In this document: positions 50,734-63,000 of the stretch, in pieces
Layout of the letters: each line of letters starts with the position of its first letter
How positions within the stretch are numbered: position 1 is the first letter of the stretch
Assembly (NCBI GenBank): GCA_945948535.1
Contig: CAMFBN010000001.1
Location: forward strand, 1 to 64,000
From: an uncultured Clostridia bacterium
GTDB lineage: Bacteria; Bacillota; Clostridia; Oscillospirales; Oscillospiraceae
DNA: 64,000 nucleotides
Reading direction: 5' to 3'
The notes under the pieces: model-generated
The model's database searches: none
What the model saw: the letters and a program-made list of their open reading frames with translations, nothing else
Told to the model about the DNA's origin: nothing
Translations under genes and position numbers: made by a program

Positions 50734-51792
50734 ATGAATACGATCATCTCGGAAGATATTGACTTGCTACTGGAGCGCAGTCTCCCTTGGGAGAAGCTGG
50801 AGAACTGCAATGTGTTGATTACTGGTGCTTCCGGTATGCTAGCGTCTTACATGGTTTTCGCCATTGCACGGTACATGGAGAAAAAACCTATGTCCGGTAT
50901 ACGGTTGTACTTGGCAATTCGTAATCCAGAAAAGGCACGCAGACGATTTGGGTCGATTCTGAATCATCCGGATGTCCGAATCGTGCCGTGGGACGGTGTC
51001 ACCGAACTGCCCGGGGATATACATGCGGATTATATTATCCATGCGGCAAGCATCGCCGATTCCAGTCTATACCTTTCGAAACCGGTAGAAACCCTACTCC
51101 CAAATACAGTGGGAACTTGGCGTCTGTTGGAAATGGCACGCAGACAACCGGTCAGAGGATTCTTGTTTTTCAGCAGTTCCACCGTCTATGGAAAGGTATC
51201 CAGCAAAGCGGCGATTCAAGAAAATGACAGCGGTTTTCTGTTGCCTCAGGAAGTTCGGAGCTGTTACGCAGAAAGCAAGCGGATGGGAGAAAATCTCTGT
51301 GCCAGCTTCGCCAGCGAATATTGTGTGCCAGCCTTTGCGGTGCGGATCTCACACACCTATGGCCCAACCATGACACTGGAAAAGGACACCCGCGTATTTG
51401 CGGAATTTGTCCGCAATATTGTCAACCATGAAGATATTATTATGAAAAGTGATGGTAAGGCAAAACGGGCGTTTTGCTACATTGTTGACGCTGTGGATGC
51501 TTTTTTTCGGATTCTGTTTTACGGTACACCGGGAGAGGTATATAATATGTGCAACGATGAACAATTCGTTTCCATCGCCGAACTGGCGCAGAGAATGACG
51601 CAACTATTCCCGGAGCGGGGTCTTCAGGTGCGCCGCGTATCCAGAGACGCAGGTGACAGTTATTCTGAGAACAAAAATGCTAATACTGACGTGCTTTCCA
51701 CACAGAAACTGCGTAATCTTGGCTGGAAGCCAACTCTGTCCATTGAAGATGGATTTCGCCGCACCGTTTTAAGTTTTGAGACAGAACAGTAG
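50734..51792 (+). CDS. NAD-dependent nucleotide-sugar epimerase/reductase
   Basis: ATG 50734 follows AGAGGAGG; 352 residues of the extended SDR fold. NAD motif CNVLITGASGMLASYMV near residue 28, FLFFSSSTVYGKVS with the catalytic Ser region, and YAESKRMGENLCASFASE giving the Tyr-x-x-x-Lys pair. It sits between the transketolase and rfbF, so it probably reduces or epimerises the CDP-sugar product. Substrate specificity cannot be read from sequence. Confidence 0.85.
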   Translation: MNTIISEDIDLLLERSLPWEKLENCNVLITGASGMLASYMVFAIARYMEKKPMSGIRLYLAIRNPEKARRRFGSILNHPDVRIVPWDGVTELPGDIHADYIIHAASIADSSLYLSKPVETLLPNTVGTWRLLEMARRQPVRGFLFFSSSTVYGKVSSKAAIQENDSGFLLPQEVRSCYAESKRMGENLCASFASEYCVPAFAVRISHTYGPTMTLEKDTRVFAEFVRNIVNHEDIIMKSDGKAKRAFCYIVDAVDAFFRILFYGTPGEVYNMCNDEQFVSIAELAQRMTQLFPERGLQVRRVSRDAGDSYSENKNANTDVLSTQKLRNLGWKPTLSIEDGFRRTVLSFETEQ

Positions 51793-51902
51793 AATTCAGG
51801 GAACGATTAACACCCATCCAATTATTCATCACGTAGGATGCATAGTAAAGACAGTATTCTGCAAGTACTGTTGCATTTTTCAGGACAAGGGAGGAGGATA
51901 TT

Positions 51903-52682
51903 ATGAAAGTCGTATTGCTGGCAGGCGGCTTTGGAACCAGAATTTCCGAAGAATCCGAAATCAAGCCAAAGCCCCTGATTGAGATTGGCGGTATGCCCAT
52001 TTTGTGGCACATTATGAAGGAATATTCCTACTACGGCTTCCATGATTTTATTGTCTGCGCCGGTTACAAGCAGCATCTGATCAAAGACTGGTTTGCCAAT
52101 TACTATCTGCATATGTCCGATGTCACCTTTGACCTGACCGCGCAGAACAGGGTGACGATCCACAACCAGCATGCCGAGCCATGGAAGGTCACAGTGGTGG
52201 ACACGGGACTGAACACCATGACCGGCGGAAGAATCCGGCGGATTGCGCCCTATGTTGGTGATGAACCCTTCTTCATGACCTACGGCGATGGGGTTTGCGA
52301 TGTAGAAATCGATAAGCTGCTGGAATTTCATAAGTCCCACGGCAAAATTGCCACGCTGACCTCTGTCATGCTGGAACAGCAGAAAGGCATTCTGGAAGTT
52401 TCCGGTGACAATGCCGTCCGCTCCTTCCGGGAAAAAAGCGCCGCGGACGGATCGCTGGTCAATGCCGGTTATATGGTACTGGAGCCTCAAGTCTTTGACT
52501 ATCTGGATGGCGATACCTGTGTATTTGAACGGGAGCCCATGATACGTCTGGCTGCCGACAACCAGCTCATGTCCTACCGGCACAAGGGCTTCTGGCAGTG
52601 CATGGATACCAAGCGGGAAAAGGATATCCTGGAGAAACTGTGGTCGTCAGGCACGGCTCCATGGAAGAAATGGAACGATTGA
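51903..52682 (+). CDS. rfbF: Glucose-1-phosphate cytidylyltransferase
   Basis: Makes CDP-glucose, the first step of the pathway. ATG 51903 follows GGGAGGAGG; 259 residues. Nucleotidyltransferase signature KVVLLAGGFGTRISEESEIK, then IKPKPLIEIGGMPILWHIMK, and PFFMTYGDGVCDVEIDKLLE with the metal-binding Asp. It lies 110 nt after the epimerase and ends in a bidirectional terminator. Unusually rfbF is the last gene of the cluster although its reaction is first. Confidence 0.95.
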   Translation: MKVVLLAGGFGTRISEESEIKPKPLIEIGGMPILWHIMKEYSYYGFHDFIVCAGYKQHLIKDWFANYYLHMSDVTFDLTAQNRVTIHNQHAEPWKVTVVDTGLNTMTGGRIRRIAPYVGDEPFFMTYGDGVCDVEIDKLLEFHKSHGKIATLTSVMLEQQKGILEVSGDNAVRSFREKSAADGSLVNAGYMVLEPQVFDYLDGDTCVFEREPMIRLAADNQLMSYRHKGFWQCMDTKREKDILEKLWSSGTAPWKKWND

Positions 52683-52693
52683 TGCAAAAAGAT

Positions 52694-52727
52694 GAACCCG
52701 GCAGGCAACTTGACGCCTGCCGGGTTC
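52694..52727. terminator. Bidirectional terminator between rfbF and the glycosyltransferase
   Basis: A perfect 13-bp stem GAACCCGGCAGGC / GCCTGCCGGGTTC with an 8-nt loop lies between two convergent stops and reaches to 3 nt from the glycosyltransferase stop. Confidence 0.7.
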
Positions 52728-52729
52728 CA

Positions 52730-53569
52730 TCATTTCCAAAACTCGCCGTTTCTGATTTTATCGTAGGTCTCCCTGATTGCCCTTTCCTCGTTTTCGTCCA
52801 TAAACAGGTTCAGATAGTGGGCGCAGCGGTACAGCAGCAGCATGCACAGCTGGGCCCGGCCCCGGTCGCCGAGCCTGTAGGTTCCGAGCATGATATAATT
52901 CTTGACCACCCGTAGTACGGAGCGCCAGGATTTCGCCAGGTACTCCTCCCGGGTGGTATTCTGCCGGTCATCGTTCGCCTCCACCTTGGCGTAGCGCAGA
53001 TGCCGTTCCAGAATCGTCTCCAGATCTCCATGGGTCAGGTGATAAATACCGATTTTGGGATCGTCTGGCATCAATCGCGCGATGTTTTTAATATTCTTGC
53101 CCGGATCGAAATGCAGCCGCGCCGCCTCCCAGTCAAAGCTGCTTTTTCGGAACAGCTTCGCCTGATACTGCACATCCCCATAATAGGAATGTTTGCTGGT
53201 AAAGCCCATGGAATAGCGGTACAGCGGGATTTCCACCGCATCCATCTGCCTTCCGCTGTTGATCATTTCCTTCATGCAGGAATAAAGCCTGGGGTGCTGT
53301 ACATCAGAGCAGGTCACTTCCAGCAGCCATTCGTTTTCGCAGTTGTCCCAAATCTCCTTCACCGCTCTGACAGCGTTTTGATCCGAGAAGCTGTCGAAAT
53401 AATCCACAACGGCAAACTTACATCCGTATTCCTTCGCAATCTGTGCCGAGCGATCAGTGGAGGACTTGTCAATAACAACAACCTCATCAAATTCCGACAA
53501 GCTTTTCAGGGTTGTCGCCAGCCGATTCTCCTCATTATAACACCAGACAAACGCGGTAATTCCGTTCAT
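52730..53569 (-). CDS. Family-2 glycosyltransferase
   Basis: 279 residues from ATG 53569 (MNGITAFVWCYNEENRLATT); the longer frame has no site. The GT-A fold is shown by FVWCYNEE, the segment EVVVIDKSSTDRSAQIAKEY, and a ligand-binding EVTCSDVQHPRLY (in place of a clear DxD). There is no membrane helix. It may transfer the CDP-sugar made next door, or another sugar, onto a surface glycan; the convergent orientation gives no proof of linkage. Confidence 0.85.
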   Translation of the reverse strand: MNGITAFVWCYNEENRLATTLKSLSEFDEVVVIDKSSTDRSAQIAKEYGCKFAVVDYFDSFSDQNAVRAVKEIWDNCENEWLLEVTCSDVQHPRLYSCMKEMINSGRQMDAVEIPLYRYSMGFTSKHSYYGDVQYQAKLFRKSSFDWEAARLHFDPGKNIKNIARLMPDDPKIGIYHLTHGDLETILERHLRYAKVEANDDRQNTTREEYLAKSWRSVLRVVKNYIMLGTYRLGDRGRAQLCMLLLYRCAHYLNLFMDENEERAIRETYDKIRNGEFWK

Positions 53570-53724
53570 AGCAGTAAAGATTCCCTTCCATTTTTTCTTT
53601 TCCCGAGCCAGTATACCGCATTTCCCCGCGTAATGCAATCCCCTTTCTGCGTGCACAGACTGCCATTGTATTTATGCGGTATCATTTTTCAACCACTTTT
53701 TGCTATTTCAGCTCCTGATTCATA

Positions 53725-53753
53725 TTGACAATTGCGCTGTGATAGACTAAGAT
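53725..53753 (+). promoter_or_regulatory. Promoter of the giant adhesin gene
   Basis: -35 TTGACA (53725-53730), 17 bp, -10 TAAGAT (53748-53753). The start codon lies about 255 nt beyond the predicted transcription start, leaving a long 5' UTR (53760-54014) with no gene. It contains a small CCAG...CTGG hairpin near 53848-53864, but I recognise no known riboswitch. Confidence 0.65.
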
Positions 53754-54014
53754 GTAAATAAGTGAAATTATGGAAAAATGTTAACTAATCCCTGTCAGCA
53801 TATAGAAAAAGTAAGTATTCTCGCCGAAAAACGGAGATACACAGCCAGATGTCTAAACTGGTTTCAGAATCTGCAATTCTTTAGCTGCTTTAGATTATAT
53901 CCTCAGAAAAGCGGGAATCGCTGTCGGTCATTTTTTAGTAGCTTCCTGCGTGAGGGACTGCATTTTACAATGAAATATCAAGTCGTTATACGGCTGCGGA
54001 AGGAGTACTGGCAT

Positions 54015-57000
54015 ATGAAAAGATTTCTGAATCGGATGGTTTCTCTGCTGCTTGTGGTTTCCATGTGTCTGACCATGGTTCCCGTACTGGCATTTGCAGA
54101 GGAAGACTCCAGCGAAGAAACCACGCAGGTAGTTGCCTCTGTAGGAAATGAGGATCCCCAGAATCCGGCTGCAAGCGTGGCACCTGTTACAAAAGGGGAT
54201 TCCACTGCTGATTCCGGCAGTGCGGAATATCTCGCTGCGCAGACCGGCTCTCCCAAAGAGAAAGAGCAGCCCCTCCAAGAGGAAGTGAAGCCCTCTAAGG
54301 AAGAGACGCAGCCCTCCAAGGAAGAGACGCAGCCCTCCAAGGAAGAGGCGCAGTCCTCCAAGGAAGAGGCACAGTCCTCTAGGGAAGAAGCACAGCCTGC
54401 CAGGGAGGAAGTATCCGTTGTCACCCTGACGGATGACAAAGAGTGCGTTATTGTTACCGGCTTGATCTCTGAGAATGCCGAACTGAGGGTGGAACTCACA
54501 GAAGGCGAAGTGACCATTGACGAAAAGGCAGGCGTAACGACCCAGTGGATGTACTATACTATTTCCTTGGGTGGTGTCCAGCCTAATGGCGAGCTGCAGG
54601 TGGCTCTGCGCATACCCGAATCCTTCACGGGCGACGTGTCCGTATGGAACCTGAACGAGGAGCCTGGAGACCAGGTGGATGGCGAACTGGAGGAAGAATA
54701 CTATGTATTCGAGACGAATGAAGTCGGCAGGTTCGGTGTGCGCAACACGGCAGCTTGGGTTCCTGAGAAAGCTACCCCGCCTGAGGAGGGTGCGGAAGCT
54801 GTCAAGCCTGAGGCCGAAGCTGTCTATGCGTGCTTTGACAACAACGTAACGGTTGCTTTCACCGCCGAAGCAATTCCCCAAGGGATCAATCCGGAGAAGG
54901 TTGTTGTCTCTGTGAAGGCGGTGGAGTTGGATGCGGAGACTCTGGTAAACCTGGCTGCCGAGGGCCGCAAGGTTGCAAGCTATGTTGCTTATGACATCCG
55001 TCTGATCGATGGCGAGACCGGCAAGGATTTCGAGCCTGTCGCAGCTGTGAACGTGACGATGCCCGCAGTAGCTGCGGAGCCGAGTGCAGCAAGTGAGCTG
55101 TCCGTTGCGCATATCACTTCCAATCAGAAGATCGAGATGGTTGAGGAATTCCGTGTTGAAAGCGATGAGGTGTCCTTCGACGCTGCTTCCTTTTCTACCT
55201 GGGTCATGCTGCTGACCGTAGAAGAGCCTGAAGAAAAAACCGTCACTGCAACTGTCGCGTGGGCAGTGGACGAAGCGCACGCAGACATGGAGCAGGGCCA
55301 GCGTCCTGCGTCCGTTGTGCTGCATCTGTATGTCAGTGCGGATAAAGGCCAGACCTGGACGGAGTATGTGACGCTGGATGAAAATGGCGTAAACACCGCG
55401 ATCAAGGAAGTAACCCCTAACGAAGGCGGAAGCTGGTCTGCCTCCTGGACTGTACCTGCTTCGGACAGTGAAGGCAATACGCTGGTCTATAAGCCTGTGC
55501 AGGAGGATGTCTTCCTGTACAACACCACTGTGACTCCCGCGGAGGTAGACGACTTTGCCGATCACTTCACCGTGACCAACACGTACACCAACCAGACCTG
55601 GAACTATCTCCTTAATCTAAGTTGGGATACGGACGATGTGGCATCCCGTACGAATCGTGTCTTTTCCTATGATCAGAACGGTAACCCGATCTTCAAGGTT
55701 CAGCTCACCGTTCGGACCAACGTTGCCTATGCGGCAGGGAAGATGCAGATTCGTGTGCCCCGCGAACTGTTTAAGAGTCGGGATGGCAGTATGTCGTATA
55801 AGTTCGGAGCAACCAGTTCGGATGTTTCCGTACCATTGAAGCCTTACACCAACAACCAGTATCCCTTCTACTATTATGTTGACAGCGAGACGGATGAACT
55901 GGTGTTTGAGAACTGGCGCGATCTGGAGGCTGGCTACAATATCAGCATGAATTTCCAGGCAGTCGTCAGCGCCGACCAGGATGTGGCTGACTTCACCGAT
56001 TGTGAGGTAAAGGCCACCGGCATTGCCACGGATGTCAACCATACTGCTGCCGAGATTCGGGAATCCAATTCGATTTCTCTGCGGATGGACTCCGGTGTGC
56101 AGAGAGTGCAGATTGCTCCCGGGTTCCAGACCGCGCGGACGGATAATCTCATTCGCGTGTATTCCGAGAATGACCTTGGCAGCTATTTTACCAGTGAGCA
56201 GTCTCACCGTCCCGAAGCGCTGGACACTGAGAATTATCACTACTTTGTCTATGGCTTCAAGGCAACGAACTGGAATGCGCAGTCTTATGCGACCAGCTTT
56301 ACCGTCGATGCCGGTCCGGACGGCGAAATTGTGGGCTGGGACAGCTCCAGAACTGACTTCCAGCACCGCGAAGCGGAAGGGGAAACCGGCGAAGACTGGT
56401 ACTTTACCGGCCTTGGCAACAGCACGGACTATGTATACTTCCTGGTTCGCTACCCCATCAATGAAGATGAAAAAAATGTGGATATTACCCACGAGTATAC
56501 CTATGCGTATGGCCCCTTCCAGGTGACCATGACAACTACCGGTGCTGACGAGCATGAGGGTGACAAGGAAGAAGGCATCGATGAGAACGATGTGAAATCC
56601 GACAGCACCAGCAGATCCGTTGCGTGGAAGCATCTGGAGTATCACTATCCGAAAGGTCAGTGGTTTGCAGATAAGCAACTATCCGGCTTTCCCACCGCGG
56701 GCGCACTTATGCTGCAGCGCGGCGAGAATGTGACCGGTCATGTCAGACTGTCTGCCAGTGCGTACCTCTATTGCGGCAAGAATACTTGGAACGATGGCGA
56801 GCCCCATATGCCGTACAAGGAGTATGAGGGAGAGAACGGCACGGTTGTCCGTGAGTATTCCGGCTATCAGCTGACGCTGGAGGATCAGGATCTGACCATT
56901 GGTGCAACCTCCGCAATCGGAGACTGCCCTTTGGATTTCCTCCAATTGCAGGATGGTGATTATAAGTACAGTAACATCACCATGGAAGTGGTGAACGATT

Positions 57001-60000
57001 CCGTGGATCCTGCCACCGGCGGCACCATCGACGTGGAACTTTCCGAGGGTGATTTTGTTCTGTACGGAAAGACATCCCTTGCTGCTTCCCAGTGGACGGA
57101 AATCAAGCGCTTCCGGATGACCAGCGGTCGCTCTATGACTGTCAAGGTTACGGAGCAAGAGCTGTCAGCTGCTCTGGCCAGTACCATCACCGAGGGGACG
57201 GAAGCAGACGAAACCTATGGCTTTGTATCTCTGTACATGGTTTCTCCGGAGCGAATGATGGACCACAGCCGGATCGAGCTGAATATGGACATCACGCTGT
57301 TTGGCAGCAAGCAGACCTACCAGCGCTGGGTGGACGAATCCGGTGCGATGAGAGCCAACACAGTCAAGCTGACAAATAAATGCTACAGCACGCTGAACAT
57401 CCCCGAGGGATTTGAGGAGGGTGCCGTTCCTAAGAGGGACTATACCTGGCCCGCTACGGTGAGCATGGGCTCCATATCCGGTAGTTCCAAGATGACCAAG
57501 ACCGCGGGCACGCCGACTCTGGATCCCAGTCGTTATTATGTGGAGGTTCCATACGTCATTTCCTACCGTCAGACCTTCGGCGCTGGCTTGCGCGATGAGG
57601 ACTATGCGGCGATAGCGGATCAGGAGGGCGTGTTCTATGATCTGCTGCCCGAGGGCCATGTTCTGGATGAGAGCGTGCAGCCCACGGTATTCAACTATTC
57701 CACGAAAGGCACCGGCGCCTATGTAGCCGGATATGTGGACTACGAGCTGGTGCCCAACTATCAGAACACCGGCAGACAAATGGTGATCTTCCGGGTGGAA
57801 GCAGAGGGAGTCAACGTCTCCCGCGCCAGAGAGAGCGGCTTCGACCTTAGATATTCCACCAAGGTTTCTGTGAACCAGCTGGACTTCCTGCCGGAGCAGA
57901 CCAACATCACGGCATATCAGCGTGAGGACGGCGCTCCCATCGGCGGCGGTGCTTCGAATGTGCCGGCAAGTGCCTTTTCTCTGCTGAGCGAGTATACGCA
58001 GAAAAAAGGAACGGAAGGTTCGTTAAATACCTGCTACGCCAGCTGCAGTGTGTCCGTCAGCGTGCTGCAGACCGTGGCTGTCGGTATCCAAAAGCTCGTT
58101 AAGGGCGAGAATCAGTACTATTCTACCAAGGATAAGGTTGCTCTTGGAGATGTCTACAGCTATGCCCTGACCCTGACAACCAACGATGGCGGTGTGAGCA
58201 GCAATGCCATTGTCATTGATAAGCTGGAAGCAGCAGGCTACGAAAGCGAGGCCGCCTGGAAGGGCACCTTCGACCATGTGGATATATCTGCCCTGCAAAG
58301 AAAGGGTGTCAATCCTGTCGTGTACTACACGATGCAGGATATCGTCTACGACTTCGATCAGACCAACAACAGCAATTCCTGTGGCCTGATTGTGGGCGAA
58401 GACGGAAAAGCCACACTGGATCCCAACGTGTGGAGCACGGAAGTACCCGCTGACAAATCTGCTGTGAAGGCAATCGCGGTGGATATGACCTACAACGCAC
58501 AGGGCGGCGAATACGAGTTCCAGGCAGAAGAGACTGCCATGTTTGAGGTCTATATGACAGCGCCTGCAACGCGTCCTGCCGGTGATGAGAGAAGCTATGC
58601 CTATAACAGCGGCTCCTTTTGGGTGCGCTACCGCGCAGAGAGCAGCAGCCTGATTCAGTCCGGCTATGTCCAGAGCGATCGTACCGCGCTGGAGCTGGGC
58701 AAGCTGCAGGATGTGGTAATCACCAAGATGGCAACCACCACGGATGACAGTGGCGTTCGAACCAGTGCGCCTCTGCCCGGCATCACTTTCAATCTGTTCC
58801 GCGGAACCTGCACCAATGAAGAGGAAGGCCATGTCCATACTTCCTCCTGCGCGGAGAGCACCGTATGCAGGACAGCAACCTCCAACGGCCGCGGCAAGCT
58901 GACGCTGGCCAATCTGGACGATGGATTCTACATTCTGAAGGAAGTGAAGAACGATCAATACTTCCTGAATGACAGTAATAACTACTGGATTGTAAGGGTG
59001 GATACAGCGCAGGAAACCTATACCATTGCGTCCGTCTGCGCCAATAATGACGAACTGACGGACGAGGCGGTCTATGATGCGGAATCCAACAGCTGGGTCA
59101 TTCAGAACTATCCTCCGGTATCGTTCCGGTTTGTGAAGATCGATGCGGAGACGGGAGAACCTTTGTCCGGGGCCAATTTCTCTCTGAGCTACTGCAGCAA
59201 GCCGAATCATGAATCCTGCTGGGACAGCGCTTCTAAGACTGTGAGTTCAAATTCTAGGGGCGTTGTTTCCTTTACCAATCTGAAACCCGGCTACTATCGG
59301 ATAACCGAGACCAAGACTCCGAACGGCTACAGCACTGAGACGGCGTATGTATACTTTGAAGTTGCCGATGGCGGATTTTTCAATGTAACCTCCGAGCTTA
59401 CCACTCATATCGGAACACATGAACCTCTGGTCAGGGAAGAAGATGAAGCTGGAAACGTTGTCTTCAAGCTGAAGAATTACAAGGCGCAGACCATCCCGCT
59501 TCTGAAGCTGAATGCTGAGACAGGCCAGCCTATTCCCAAAATACGCTTTCGGATTTACAGGTGCGATACGGATCATACCGAACACGGCACAGTTTTGCCG
59601 AGATACGGTAATCCCAGCGACAGCTGCTGGACAGAAGTGGACTATAAAGTTTCTGACAGCAATGGTATTGTGTCGATTGACGCTCCCATATCCGGGTATT
59701 ACGCGGTAGAGGAGAGAGATTCCGATAATACCTACAGTAATGTATTGCCTTTGTCCGGCCGCTACTGGGTTTTCAAGGTAGACAACGCTGCGGGCACAGT
59801 TTCGTACGTAGGCGCCTATGTTCAGAGCGAATTAAAGGATATGAATCTCAACGATGTAGAGCCTGTGGAGCTGAAGACAAGCAAAATCGGTGATACCCTT
59901 TACTATGTCGTTGAAAACTACACACCCCCCCGTTTCCGGTTCACGAAGCTTGGCGTTTATCCGGACGGAAGGACTGCTCCGGTTAAGGTTTCCTATATTG

Positions 60001-63000
60001 TTTACAGATGTTCTAAATCTCAGGATCCGAATCATGTGCATACGAAATTCTGGCAGACAAAGGATGGAGATTGCTGCTGGACTAGAGGTACAACTTCTTT
60101 TAATAGTGGTGACGTAATATCGCTGGATAGACTCTATTGTGGTTTCCTGAATAAGTATGCTGATTATGAAGGTGATTATCTTTTACTTGAATATAGCAGC
60201 AATACAGGCGGTTGGTTCACCAGAGTGGATGAAAACACAATACCCTCATTGGTGAACACGAGATGGTCGGGGACGTTCATGAGGGCTGTGAATGGCTTTG
60301 AATATCCCTCCGGCCGTTACTGGATACTCAATGTCGACTCTGATTGTGGCGCCAAGAAGCCTGTGATTACCGTAAAGTCCATGGCAGAAGGCGGTCTGGA
60401 AGTTCTGCCGATGGAAGTATCCGAGAATCCTAATGAAAACGGTGTCTATACCTTTACCCTGCATAACTATTCCTACTTCAATCTGAATCTGGAAAAGGTC
60501 GCGGTGGATGCGAGCGGAAAAGAGACAAGCTCCAACTGTAGAGGTCCTTGGTATGTCTGCTCTGAATCGGATCTTCCCAACCATGTACACCGCGGCATTC
60601 CGGGCATGGATTCATCGAAGACATGCTGGCGCAGCTACTACTACGATCGTAATGGAGATGCCCCTGTTGCCGTACCCTATGACACTGCTGCTCATCCATT
60701 TATTTATGGTACCGGACAATATGCCTGGACTGAGACTGTAGCCTATGGCGGAAATCCCATAGACCCCGGTTATGATCCTTCCACACATGGTTCGTTCTCG
60801 GCCGGTAACTATAAGCGCTGGTACGTTTTCACCATTGATTCCGCCCATGGAACGAAACTGCCCGAGATCACCAAGGTAGAATCCGTGACAACTGACCCGG
60901 AGAAGTATCCCGCGATGCCGCTGCCGACGGTCACCAAAGACGCGGAAACCGGAACCTACACCGTCAAGTTCCGAAACTATTCGTTTCCCACAATGAATTT
61001 GAAGAAGATCGGTGTCCGTCCCAATCCCCAGGATCCGGAACATCCCATCGAGGAACCGATTTTTGTGTACTTCGGGCTGTATGCCTGTCAGAAATTCGGC
61101 GAGGAAGGCCATGTACACACGGATTTCTGGAATACGCCTTCGAATTCCGCGGACAGCTGCTGGACAAGAGTCGGTGGATGCACCACAAACACCACAGGTG
61201 AAGTCTCCAAATTAACGGTCGAAGGTTATGGGCCCTCAGGAATTTCTTCCTGCGATACTGATTATCTGCTCTTGGAGCTTGGTGCTACGGACGGCAGCGG
61301 CGCTTTCCTGAGACAATTAAACGCGTCTGGATCCATGAGTTCCCTGCCGAATGGCTACGAATACCTTTCCGGACGAAGCTGGATGTTTACCGTGGACAGC
61401 GGGATGGGTTCGAAAACTCCGGAAATCAAGAATTTGCGCTGTGTTTCCTCTGATTTCCGAGACACGATCGAGCTGGAAGTGTCCGAAGAGCCTGATGAAA
61501 ACGGCGTCTACACCTACACCCTGCGGGACTACGCGAACCTGGAAATGAGCATCCAGAAGGTGGTCGTGAACCCGGATGGCACGCAGACGCTTAAGAGCGG
61601 CGTACCCTTGTGCTGGTACTATTGCTCCGAGGATGATAACCCCGATCATGTTCACTACGGTGTTCCCGGCTCCGATTCTTCCAAAACCTGCTGGAAACAG
61701 GTCAGTTCAACGACCACCGATCAGAACGGATTGGCGAAATGGGTTTATAACAGTTCCGAAAACCCCTTCCGATATGGAACTGGTGACTATGCCCTGGTGG
61801 AACCATCTTTTAACATCCCCGGTATTGTGTCCAGCAATTCCCCTAACACCTTCGAACACTGGTGGGTCTTTACCGTGGATACCGCCTATGGCACGAAGCT
61901 GGCGAAGGTGACCAATGTCTATTCCGCCTCCAGCGACCCGGATACGTATGGCCTGATGCCCGTCCCTGAGCTGGTCAGCAGTCAGGATGGCAGCTGCGTC
62001 TATAAGATCAAGAACTACAGTTCGGAATTCTATCTGAAAAAGCTGGGCCGGAAGGATGAAAACACTACCGTCCCCATTTCGGGCGCGCAATTCTTGTTCA
62101 CCTATTGTACGAAGAGTGGTGAGGAAGGCCATGAGCACTATGGTTATCCCACTTCAGCTAACAACACCAATACCTGCTGGAGGGTGAATAGTTGCCTTAG
62201 CAGCAATCAAGACGGCCTGATGTACATTGCTTCGATTGGTATTGGCTTCCTTGAGCAAGGTCTCACGAATCCATCGAGTCCTCGCACCCGTGACTTTGCG
62301 CTCTACGAAGTCTACAGCTATGCCACGGATGCCGATGGCGAGAAGTATGATCGTCTGGCCGGACGCTGGTGGACGTTCACGGTGGATAGCCACTGGGGTG
62401 TTGCGCCTGTCAGCGTTGAAAACATTGTCTGCCACACCCTGGACGAAGAACGCTATCCCAAGGTGGAAATGACCTGGAATGAGCAAACCCATTGCCTGGA
62501 GCTTGTTGACAATAAGACTCTGGACTTCTCCTTCACCAAGCTGGGCGTGGATACCGATGGCAACGTCAAGCCGCTGGCGGATGCATCTTTCACTCTCATT
62601 CGCTGCTCGTACAGCGAAAGCCTTTCCGGCGAAAAATATCTTGGCCAGAATTCCACGGATACTAAGAACTATAAGACCCATGAGGTGGATCACAAAACTC
62701 AGGGGACGATGTATTGGCGTGATGCGATTGCGACTGTGAAGAGCGACGAAAATGGCGTCGTTACCTTCAAGGGGATTCCCTCCGGCTGTTACTTCATTTA
62801 CGAGGGCAGCAGTGTGTCACCCTACGATTCCAACCCTTCTCGCTGCTGGCATATTGATGTGAACTGCGATGCCGGTACGATCAGTGATCCGGTGGCTGAG
62901 CTCATGATTCCCGACAGCGCAGACAGCTCTGGCTTCACGAAGGTCGAAATGGAGAAGGATGCCCATGGCAACTGGACGCTGCGGAATCCCATCCGTATGA

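Noticed and set aside
53928-55565. 545-codon minus-strand open frame opposite the adhesin start
   Set aside because: The plus strand has a signal peptide, ribosome site and continuous repeats. The minus translation is repetitive (LFLGGLRLFLGG) only because it reads the 21-bp repeats backwards.
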